Below, piece by piece: positions 1-7,208 of a DNA stretch of 64,000 nucleotides. The position numbers and the translations under genes are program-made. The stretch is from Oscillospiraceae bacterium. Its GTDB lineage: Bacteria; Bacillota; Clostridia; Oscillospirales; Oscillospiraceae. How positions within the stretch are numbered: position 1 is the stretch's first letter; each line of letters starts with the position of its first letter. The DNA is taken from assembly GCA_009778485.1 (NCBI GenBank), contig WRJQ01000001.1, positions 21,116-85,115 of the forward strand, given 5' to 3'. The notes under the pieces are model-generated. The model was not told where the DNA came from. It worked only from the letters and a program-made list of their open reading frames with translations, and did not search any database.

Positions 1-810
1 AGGCAGAAGTCCGTGATATATATGCCAAAAGGCTGCCCGGCCGTTCGCCTGGAAAACATAAGGCGCGAAGGCGCGCAGGCGTATATCACGGAAAGCAATT
101 ATGACGATACCATCCGCTTTACGGCGCAACTCGCCGAAAAGACCCCCGGTGGAGTGATCGTTCAGGATACCGCGTGGGAGGGATATGAAGATATCCCCGG
201 CTGGATAATGCAGGGTTATGGCGTCATGGCGCTGGAGGCCTGCGACCAGTTGCGGGAACGAGGAATCATGCCGACGCATATGTTCATACAGGCCGGGGTC
301 GGCGCATTCGCGGGTTCAGCGCAAGGCCTTGTGTGCAACTATTACGGAGATGAAAGCCCTATCTCGTTCGTGGTGGAGCCGACAGTCGCTGCATGCCACT
401 ACCGAAGCGCACAGAAAGGCGACGGCTCAATCGTAAAAGTCGGCGGCGATATGGATACGATTATGGCAGGGCTTGCCTGCGGCGAGCCGAACATTTTGTC
501 CTGGGACATACTTAGAAACAAGAGTTCGTACTTTACGACGATTGAGGACGAAACAGCAGCCCGGGGGATGCGCGTGCTCGGCGCCCCTCTGCGCGGCGAT
601 CCCAGGGTAATATCCGGTGAGTCCGGCGCTTCGGCGATGGGATTTCTCATCGATCTGCTCACAAGTAGCGAGAGAAGCATGGCGGAACTCCGCGAACAGG
701 CCGGCATTGGGAGAGATTCGCATATCCTGCTGTTCAGCACCGAAGGCGATACCGACCCTGAGAACTATCGGCGTATAGTTTGGGAAGGGCAGCTCCATTC
801 AGGAGTTTAG
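1..810 (+). CDS. ygeX: 2,3-diaminopropionate ammonia-lyase, C-terminal part (5' end outside window)
   Basis: The frame is open from base 1 to the TAG at 808-810 and gives about 269 residues, the C-terminal two thirds of a protein of roughly 400 residues. The family is a fold-type II PLP enzyme that splits 2,3-diaminopropionate into pyruvate and two ammonia. Recognisable stretches are [20 protein letters not shown], the glycine-rich loop AGVGAFAGS and the C-terminal [15 protein letters not shown]. The PLP lysine lies in the missing N-terminal part, so catalytic integrity cannot be checked. It is followed by ygeY and ygeW on the same strand, the arrangement expected for the E. coli-type yge cluster, which supports the assignment. 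In anaerobic purine breakdown this enzyme is thought to deliver pyruvate at the end of the pathway. Confidence 0.93.
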   Translation, partial: RQKSVIYMPKGCPAVRLENIRREGAQAYITESNYDDTIRFTAQLAEKTPGGVIVQDTAWEGYEDIPGWIMQGYGVMALEACDQLRERGIMPTHMFIQAGVGAFAGSAQGLVCNYYGDESPISFVVEPTVAACHYRSAQKGDGSIVKVGGDMDTIMAGLACGEPNILSWDILRNKSSYFTTIEDETAARGMRVLGAPLRGDPRVISGESGASAMGFLIDLLTSSERSMAELREQAGIGRDSHILLFSTEGDTDPENYRRIVWEGQLHSGV

Positions 811-851
811 CTCGAACCATAAGAATACAAGAGAGGTATTGGGTACACACT

Positions 852-2174
852 ATGGACTATGAAGCAGTTAAGGCGCGAGCCGAGCACTACAAAAACGACA
901 TGACAAAATTCCTGCGCGACATGATACTCATTCCCGGCGAGAGCTGCGATGAAAAAGGCAAGATCGAACGCGCGGCGCAGGAGATGCGCGCCCTGGGGTT
1001 CGACAAAGTTGAGATTGATGCGATGGGCAACCTGCTGGGCTACATGGGCAAGGGCGAAAAGCTCATCGCCTTCGACGGACATATCGATACGGTCGGCATT
1101 GGCAACCGGGATAACTGGCGCTTCGACCCTTACGAAGGCTACGAGACCGATGAAGAAATAGGCGGCAGGGGCGCGTCAGACCAGGAGGGGGGAATCGTCA
1201 GCGCGGTATACGGCGCGAAAATAATGAAGGATCTCGAGCTGCTTAGCGACGAGTATAAAGTACTCGTCACCGCGACCGTTCAGGAAGAGGACTGCGACGG
1301 CCTTTGCTGGCAGTACATTATTAACGAGAGCGGCGTGAGGCCGGAGTTCGTAGTGCTGAATGAACCGACCGACGGCGGCATCTATCGCGGCCAACGCGGG
1401 CGCATGGAGATCCGGGTCGACGTCAAGGGGGTCTCGTGCCACGGCTCCGCACCCGAACGGGGAGATAACGCCATTTACAAAATGGCGGATATCCTGCAAG
1501 ATATACGCGCCTTGAACGAAAACAACGCGGATGATGACGCTCAGGTCAAAGGGCTTGTCAAAATGCTGGACGAGGAGTTCAACCCGCAGTGGCGCGAAGC
1601 CCGTTTCCTGGGCAGGGGAACCATAACGACCAGCGAGATATTCTTCACCTCCCCGAGCCGTTGCGCGGTGGCGGACTCCTGCTCTGTCTCCCTCGACCGG
1701 CGTATGACAGCAGGCGAGACATGGGAATCCTGCCTCGACGAAATACGCGCGCTGCCGGCGGTCAAGAAGTACGGCAATGATGTGGCTGTTTCTATGTATG
1801 AGTACGACCGCCCATCTTACACCGGCTGCATCTATCCGATCGAGTGCTACTTCCCGACCTGGGTCATACCGCAAGACCACCCTGTCACTCGCGCAATGGA
1901 AGAATCGTACACCGGCCTCTACGGCAGCGAGCGCATAGGCTCTGCTGAAACGATCGACGCCCGGCGAGCAAGGCCTCTTACCGACAAGTGGACATTCTCG
2001 ACGAACGGCGTCACAATAATGGGGCGCAACGGTATTGCGTGCATAGGCTTCGGCCCGGGCGCGGAAGCGCAGGCGCACGCCCCGAACGAAAAGACATGGA
2101 AACAGGATCTTGTAACCTGCGCCGCAGTGTTTGCGGTGTTACCGGCAATATATTCAAAGCAGAATGGAGAATAA
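852..2174 (+). CDS. ygeY: YgeY family M20-type metallohydrolase
   Basis: A 440-residue protein of the M20/ArgE/DapE metallopeptidase superfamily, closest to the YgeY group tied to selenium-dependent purine metabolism. The metal-binding motif FDGHIDTVG puts H77 and D79 at the di-zinc site. VQEEDCDG supplies the paired glutamates (general base and ligand), and [14 protein letters not shown] is typical of the family. The likely reaction is hydrolysis of an amide or carbamoyl bond in a ureido intermediate; the exact substrate is inference. The ATG at 852 was chosen because the protein then starts [13 protein letters not shown] like its relatives, although the nearest SD-like GAGAGG (831-836) is rather far away. 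A longer in-frame form overlapping ygeX from 780 is possible but less likely. ygeW starts 2 nt after the stop, so the two are co-translated. Confidence 0.9.
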   Translation: MDYEAVKARAEHYKNDMTKFLRDMILIPGESCDEKGKIERAAQEMRALGFDKVEIDAMGNLLGYMGKGEKLIAFDGHIDTVGIGNRDNWRFDPYEGYETDEEIGGRGASDQEGGIVSAVYGAKIMKDLELLSDEYKVLVTATVQEEDCDGLCWQYIINESGVRPEFVVLNEPTDGGIYRGQRGRMEIRVDVKGVSCHGSAPERGDNAIYKMADILQDIRALNENNADDDAQVKGLVKMLDEEFNPQWREARFLGRGTITTSEIFFTSPSRCAVADSCSVSLDRRMTAGETWESCLDEIRALPAVKKYGNDVAVSMYEYDRPSYTGCIYPIECYFPTWVIPQDHPVTRAMEESYTGLYGSERIGSAETIDARRARPLTDKWTFSTNGVTIMGRNGIACIGFGPGAEAQAHAPNEKTWKQDLVTCAAVFAVLPAIYSKQNGE

Positions 2175-2176
2175 AC

Positions 2177-3376
2177 GTGAGTATTAACATCGAACAATAC
2201 GCCGGCAAGCTGGCGAGCCTTGACCACGCAAATATGTACGGGAACGACTTTTTCTTCACCTGGGAGAAAAGCGACGATGAACTCCTGGCGCTCTTTGCAG
2301 TCGCGGACGCGCTGAGGCTCTTGCGCGAAAGCAACATTTCGCCGCGGATATTTGACAGCGGCCTGGCGGTCAGCCTGTTCCGCGACAACTCCACCCGCAC
2401 GCGTTTCTCATTTAACTCGGCGGCCAACCTGCTTGGCCTCACGGTGCAGGACCTTGACGAGGGCAAGAGCCAGATCGCGCACGGTGAGACTGTCCGCGAG
2501 ACAGCAAATATGATATCGTTCATGGCGGACGTCATCGGCATACGCGACGATATGTATATCGGCAAAGGCAACGCTTACATGCGCGAGGTCGCCGGCGCAG
2601 TGCGGCAAGGCTACGAGGAAGGCGTGCTCGAGCAGCGCCCGACGCTTGTGAACCTGCAGTGCGACGTAGACCATCCTACGCAGTCTATGGCCGACATGCT
2701 GCACATTATTCACCACTTCGGCGGCGTGGAGAACCTCAAGGGTAAAAAGCTTGCTATGTCTTGGGCGTACTCGCCGTCCTACGGCAAGCCGCTCTCTGTT
2801 CCGCAGGGGATCATCGGGCTGATGACGCGGTTTGGCATGGAAGTCTGCCTCGCTCATCCCGTCGGGTACGAGATCATGGGTGAGGTTGAGAAGGTAGCGG
2901 CGGAAAACGCCGCGAAGAGCGGCGGCGGCTTTTACAGGACCAACGACATGCGCGAAGCGTTCAAGGACGCAGACATAGTTTACCCAAAGAGCTGGGCGCC
3001 CTATGCCGCGATGGAAAAAAGGACGCAACTCTACGGTAACGGCGACGACGCGGGCATAAAGGCTCTCGAGAAGGAGCTGCTTGCGCAAAATGCCGAGCAC
3101 AGGGACTGGGCCTGCACGGAAGACATGATGAAGCTGACAAAAGGCGGCGACGCGCTGTATATGCACTGCCTGCCGGCGGATATAACCGGAGTTAGCTGCG
3201 AGATGGGCGAGGTGGACGCGTCAGTGTTCAGCCGTTACCGCAAGCCGCTGTACAAGCAGGCCGGATTTAAGCCCTATATAATATCCGCGATGATATTCCT
3301 GGCAAAATGCAAGGATCCGGCAGCGATGTTGCGGTACCTTGCGGAAAGAGGACAGGCGAAGGCAGTTAGTAGGTAG
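2177..3376 (+). CDS. ygeW: YgeW knotted carbamoyltransferase-like protein
   Basis: A 399-residue member of the aspartate/ornithine transcarbamylase superfamily. The carbamoyl-phosphate motif STRTR is at residues 72-76 and the HCLPAD motif starts at residue 330. The match to YgeW (a trimeric knotted carbamoyltransferase of undefined substrate) rests on the long N-terminal part with NMYGNDFFFTWEK and on the flanking ygeX, ygeY and arcC. The inferred role is phosphorolysis of a ureido compound to carbamoyl phosphate plus an amine, feeding the carbamate kinase downstream. The GTG start at 2177 is supported by GGAGA at 2166-2170, 6 nt upstream, and by tight spacing to the ygeY stop. An in-frame extension back to 1988 would overlap ygeY and is not credible. 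Confidence 0.92.
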   Translation: MSINIEQYAGKLASLDHANMYGNDFFFTWEKSDDELLALFAVADALRLLRESNISPRIFDSGLAVSLFRDNSTRTRFSFNSAANLLGLTVQDLDEGKSQIAHGETVRETANMISFMADVIGIRDDMYIGKGNAYMREVAGAVRQGYEEGVLEQRPTLVNLQCDVDHPTQSMADMLHIIHHFGGVENLKGKKLAMSWAYSPSYGKPLSVPQGIIGLMTRFGMEVCLAHPVGYEIMGEVEKVAAENAAKSGGGFYRTNDMREAFKDADIVYPKSWAPYAAMEKRTQLYGNGDDAGIKALEKELLAQNAEHRDWACTEDMMKLTKGGDALYMHCLPADITGVSCEMGEVDASVFSRYRKPLYKQAGFKPYIISAMIFLAKCKDPAAMLRYLAERGQAKAVSR

Positions 3377-3395
3377 GGGCGGCATCCTGCCGCCC
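3377..3395. repeat. Short perfect stem-loop between ygeW and arcC
   Basis: An 8-bp perfect stem GGGCGGCA/TGCCGCCC with a TCC loop lies directly after the ygeW stop. It has no T-tract, so it is not a standard terminator. It may be a REP-like intergenic hairpin or an mRNA-processing or stability element that tunes arcC relative to the upstream genes. Confidence 0.55.
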
Positions 3396-3420
3396 GTAAG
3401 ATTTAAGGATGGTACCAAGA

Positions 3421-4353
3421 GTGAAAAGAATAGTACTGGCGCTGGGCGGCAACGCCCTTGGCGATAACCTGCACGAACAGATGATTGCGGTGAAGAGCGC
3501 CGCGAAAGCGATCGCCGACCTCATAGAGGACGGATTCGACGTCATAATCACGCATGGCAACGGACCGCAGGTCGGCATGATAAACCTGGCGATGGAGACA
3601 GCCGCCAAGTTTGACGAGCATCTGTTCTATATACCTATGTCTGTCTGCGTGGCGCTGAGCCAGGGATACATCGGCTACGACATACAAAACGCGCTCCGCG
3701 AGGAACTCCTTGACAGGGGCATTGACAAACCCGTTGCGACGATAATCACACAGACCCTGGTGGACGAAAACGACCCGGCTTTCGCCGACCCGTCAAAACC
3801 GATCGGAGCCTACTATTCGCAAGAAGAAGCTGCGCAGATGGCAGAGCGTGGCTACGACATGAAGGAAGACGCGGGGCGCGGTTGGCGCCGTGTCGTCGCT
3901 TCGCCTAAACCAATTGGCATAGTTGAAAGCAAAACAGTCCTCGCGCTCCTGGAAGCAGGGCAGATACCGGTTACCGTCGGCGGAGGAGGAATCCCGGTCA
4001 AAAAAACAGAAGGCAGGCACTTAAAAGGCACGTCGGCTGTCGTAGACAAGGATTTCGCCAGCGCGAAGCTGGCGGAGGAACTCGACGCCGATATGCTTGT
4101 TATTCTCACCGCTGTCGAAAAGGTTGCAATTAACTTTGGAAAGCCGGATCAGCAATGGCTGAGCGAGATGTCCGCAGAAGATGCGGAGCGCTATATAGGC
4201 GAGGGGCATTTCGCGCCGGGATCCATGCTCCCCAAGGTGGAAGCGGCGCTGGAGTTCGTAAAATCCGGGTCCGGACGCAGGGCGCTCATCACGATGCTCT
4301 CAAAAGCAAGGGAAGGCCTCGCCGGCAAGAACGGAACAACCATTCGTTTATAG
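3421..4353 (+). CDS. arcC: Carbamate kinase
   Basis: A protein of about 310 residues, the usual carbamate kinase length, beginning MKRIVLALGGNALG. It has the amino-acid-kinase glycine motif ALGGNAL, the THGNGPQVG phosphate loop, the carbamate kinase stretch PVTVGGGGIPV and the later KDFASAKLAEEL. It converts carbamoyl phosphate and ADP to ATP and carbamate (CO2 plus ammonia) in the cytoplasm. Next to ygeW it is the obvious energy-conserving step of the purine pathway, equivalent to YqeA in enterobacteria. The GTG at 3421 is preferred because AAGGA at 3406-3410 is at good distance; an in-frame ATG at 3409 would lie on top of that SD. Confidence 0.93.
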   Translation: MKRIVLALGGNALGDNLHEQMIAVKSAAKAIADLIEDGFDVIITHGNGPQVGMINLAMETAAKFDEHLFYIPMSVCVALSQGYIGYDIQNALREELLDRGIDKPVATIITQTLVDENDPAFADPSKPIGAYYSQEEAAQMAERGYDMKEDAGRGWRRVVASPKPIGIVESKTVLALLEAGQIPVTVGGGGIPVKKTEGRHLKGTSAVVDKDFASAKLAEELDADMLVILTAVEKVAINFGKPDQQWLSEMSAEDAERYIGEGHFAPGSMLPKVEAALEFVKSGSGRRALITMLSKAREGLAGKNGTTIRL

Positions 4354-4393
4354 GTAGTGTCAAATAATCAATGAAAAAGCAATATCTAGAAAA

Positions 4394-4428
4394 TCAAACA
4401 CGAGCCCAACGAAGTGGGTCGTGTTTGA
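4394..4428 (+). promoter_or_regulatory. Stem-loop in the xdhD leader
   Basis: Arms TCAAACACGA (4394-4403) and TCGTGTTTGA (4419-4428) pair perfectly over 10 bp. The helix continues with CCCA (4405-4408) to TGGG (4415-4418) across a bulged G. No T-run follows, so it is unlikely to stop transcription efficiently. It lies in the 161-nt gap between arcC and xdhD, about 85 nt before the xdhD start, and could be a post-transcriptional control or processing element. The rest of the gap, 4429-4503, is purine-rich and shows nothing recognisable. Confidence 0.5.
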
Positions 4429-4514
4429 AGAGGAGGAGCAACGAAACGGAGCGTATGCCCGAACTTGTGAGGGCGGAGCGGAGTGGAGTTTGCGACGACG
4501 ACTGGAGGCTCTTT

Positions 4515-7196
4515 ATGGGATCTGAAAAGATAATACTCAGTGTAAACGGGAATACAGTGGGGTGCTCAAACGGGGAAAAAAAGCTCCTCGCGTACCTACG
4601 TGACGACCTGCGCCTGACCTCCGTAAAAGAAGGCTGCGGCGAAGGCGCCTGCGGCACATGCATGGTGCTGGTGGACGGCAAGGCGACAAGAGCCTGTATC
4701 CCGACAGTCGCGAAACTGCAGGGGAAAAACATCGTGACGGTCGAAGGGCTCTCACAGCGGGAAAAGGAAGTCTATGCTTACTGCTTCGCCTCGGCGGGCG
4801 CGGTCCAGTGCGGCTATTGCATTCCCGGCATGGTCATCAGCGCGAAGGGGCTGCTTGACGCAAACCCCGACCCGACGCGCGCGGACATACGAAAAGCGAT
4901 TCGAGGGAACATCTGCCGCTGCACAGGATACGTCAAGATCATCGACGCGATCCTCAATGCGGCTGTCTTTTTCCGTGACAACTCCCCGATTCCAAAGCAG
5001 GAATTCTCAGGCAGGCTTGGAGAGGACTTCTTCCGTGTGGACGCGGAAGAGAAAACGCTCGGTACGGGCCTGTACACCGACGACGTAATAGTGGAGGGCA
5101 TGGTCTTTGCCAAAGCGCTCCGATCAAAATACCCGCGAGCGCGCGTGCTCTCAATAGACTTTTCTGAAGCGGAGCGGCATGCTGACTGCATCCGTATCAT
5201 CACCGCCGGCGACGTGCCGGGGGACATCAAATGCGGGCATATCGTCAAAGACTGGGACGCGCTGATTGCCGCCGGAGGGGTAACCCGCTATGTCGGCGAC
5301 GCTATCGCTCTCGCCGTAACAAGCTGCGCAGATACGCTCGACGAAGTGCTTGCGCTTATAAAGGTCGAGTACGAGGAACTTCCCCCGCTGACGTCGCCTG
5401 CCCGGTCTCTCGCGGAAGGTGCGCCGAGCATCCATGAAAACGGAAACCTGATGAACCGCCAGTTCATCAAGCGCGGCGACGCGGACGCCGCTATTGCCGC
5501 TTCAAAGCATGTAGTCTCAAAGCATTACTCCATGCCTTTTATCGACCATGCGTTCATGGAACCCGAATGCGCCATTGCCGTCCCCGAAGGAGACGATGGC
5601 TTGCTGCTCTACACCGGCGGGCAGAGCGTCTATGACGAGCAGCATGAGATTAGCGGCCTGCTTGGGATACCGGTAGAAAATATCCGTGTCAAGTCCATGC
5701 TGGTGGGCGGGGGGTTCGGCGGCAAAGAGGACATGATAGTCCAGCACCATGCCGCGCTTGCCGCCTGGCTTACGAAGAAGCCGGTCAAGGTGAAGTTCTC
5801 CCGCGAAGAGAGCCTTAAAGTCCATCCCAAGCGCCACGCTATGGAAATCGACTTCACGACGGCCTGCGACGAGGACGGGAAGATCACCGCCGTAAAGGCT
5901 GAGATAATTTCTGACACCGGGGCATACGCAAGCCTCGGCGGCCCGGTATTGCAGCGAGCTTGCACACACGCGGCGGGCCCGTATAACTTCCAAAATGTCG
6001 ATATAGTGGGAATGGCCGTCTACACAAACAACCCGCCGGGCGGCGCGTTCCGGGGCTTCGGGGTCACGCAATCGGCTTTCTGCATGGAAAGCAACCTCAA
6101 CCTTCTCGCGGAGATGGTAGGGATCTCTCCCTGGGAAATACGCTACCGTAACGCGATAAGGCCGGGTCAGGTGTTGCCTAACGGGCAGATAGCGGACGAA
6201 TCAACCGCCATGGCGGAGTGCCTGCTCGCTGTGAAGGACGTTTACGAAAAGGCTCCTTACGCCGGAATCGCGAGCTGCTTCAAGAACGCGGGGCGCGGCG
6301 TAGGATTGCCGGACACGGGCAGATGCATCATCTCCGTCGAGGGCGGTAAAATCCACGTACGGTCGAGCGCGGCATGCATAGGGCAGGGGATGCTGACGGT
6401 GCTGACGCAAATGGTGTGCCAGACGCTGAGCGAGACGCAGGGCGAGCCACAAAGCGAACTATTGGCCGAGCCGCGTGGCGAAACGTTCGGGAGGACTGTG
6501 AGCATTTCACCCGGTGTCATAGTCGCTGAACTGCCGGACACCTCGCGTACTCCGGACTCAGGCACGACGACGGCTTCCCGGCAGACAGTCATTTCCGGCG
6601 AAGCGGCGTGCATTGCGGCAAGGAAGCTAAAGGCCGATATTGACGAGCAAATGGCAATCGGCGAACCGATGGCTAACATGACTGCGGAGGAAGCATTGCA
6701 AGCTCTCGAGGGGCGCGAATACTACGGCGAGTTCTGCCCGGAAACAGACCCTATGGGCAGCGAAAAACCTTACCCTGTCAGCCATGTAGCGTACAGCTAC
6801 GCAGCTCAAGTCGTCGAGCTGGACGAGCAGGGGAAGGTTATGAAGATTACAGCAGCCTATGACGTCGGAACTGTTGTAAACCCAAAGGCTGCGCAGGGGC
6901 AGCTCGAAGGCGGTATAATAATGGGCGTCGGATACGGCCTTACGGAGGAGTTCCCTGTCACGGGAGGCTACCCGACGGCGAAACTCGGCACTCTCGGGCT
7001 GCTGCGGGCAACGGACGCGCCGGAGATAGAGACTGTCTTCGTCAACAGCGGCGCGAGCCTCCCGGCAGCGCACGGCGCCAAAGGCATGGGCGAGCTCTCG
7101 ACAATCCCGACGGCGCCCGCGATACAGGGGGCGTATTACAAACTGGATGGCATATTCAGGCAGAAGCTCCCAATGGAAGGCACGTTCTACAAGTAG
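4515..7196 (+). CDS. xdhD: Molybdenum hydroxylase, fused [2Fe-2S] and molybdopterin subunit (XdhD type)
   Basis: An 893-residue fusion. Residues 1-165 carry the plant-type and second [2Fe-2S] domains (GCGEGACGTC, then CGYCIPGM and CRCTGY). Residues from about 170 to the end form the xanthine-oxidase-type Mo-cofactor domain, with GGGFGGKED near residue 397, GAFRGFG near 510 and GAKGMGEL with the catalytic Glu near 855. There is no FAD domain. The architecture matches E. coli XdhD and the clostridial selenium-dependent xanthine dehydrogenase group; selenium itself cannot be read from sequence. ygfK next door is the likely flavin/Fe-S partner. The start at 4515 has GGAGG at 4504-4508; an upstream in-frame ATG at 4371 would add about 48 non-homologous residues. 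An unusual Glu/Gln/Ser-rich insertion follows VLTQMVCQTL, around residues 637-660. Confidence 0.88.
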   Translation: MGSEKIILSVNGNTVGCSNGEKKLLAYLRDDLRLTSVKEGCGEGACGTCMVLVDGKATRACIPTVAKLQGKNIVTVEGLSQREKEVYAYCFASAGAVQCGYCIPGMVISAKGLLDANPDPTRADIRKAIRGNICRCTGYVKIIDAILNAAVFFRDNSPIPKQEFSGRLGEDFFRVDAEEKTLGTGLYTDDVIVEGMVFAKALRSKYPRARVLSIDFSEAERHADCIRIITAGDVPGDIKCGHIVKDWDALIAAGGVTRYVGDAIALAVTSCADTLDEVLALIKVEYEELPPLTSPARSLAEGAPSIHENGNLMNRQFIKRGDADAAIAASKHVVSKHYSMPFIDHAFMEPECAIAVPEGDDGLLLYTGGQSVYDEQHEISGLLGIPVENIRVKSMLVGGGFGGKEDMIVQHHAALAAWLTKKPVKVKFSREESLKVHPKRHAMEIDFTTACDEDGKITAVKAEIISDTGAYASLGGPVLQRACTHAAGPYNFQNVDIVGMAVYTNNPPGGAFRGFGVTQSAFCMESNLNLLAEMVGISPWEIRYRNAIRPGQVLPNGQIADESTAMAECLLAVKDVYEKAPYAGIASCFKNAGRGVGLPDTGRCIISVEGGKIHVRSSAACIGQGMLTVLTQMVCQTLSETQGEPQSELLAEPRGETFGRTVSISPGVIVAELPDTSRTPDSGTTTASRQTVISGEAACIAARKLKADIDEQMAIGEPMANMTAEEALQALEGREYYGEFCPETDPMGSEKPYPVSHVAYSYAAQVVELDEQGKVMKITAAYDVGTVVNPKAAQGQLEGGIIMGVGYGLTEEFPVTGGYPTAKLGTLGLLRATDAPEIETVFVNSGASLPAAHGAKGMGELSTIPTAPAIQGAYYKLDGIFRQKLPMEGTFYK

Positions 7197-7208
7197 AAGG
7201 AGACTGCA

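Noticed and set aside
1176-2078. 300-codon open frame antisense to ygeY
   Set aside because: YgeY motifs lie on the plus strand; the antisense frame has no recognisable product.
4371-4514. N-terminal extension of XdhD from an upstream in-frame ATG
   Set aside because: The added residues are basic, non-homologous and include the leader stem-loop; GGAGG before 4515 marks the real start.
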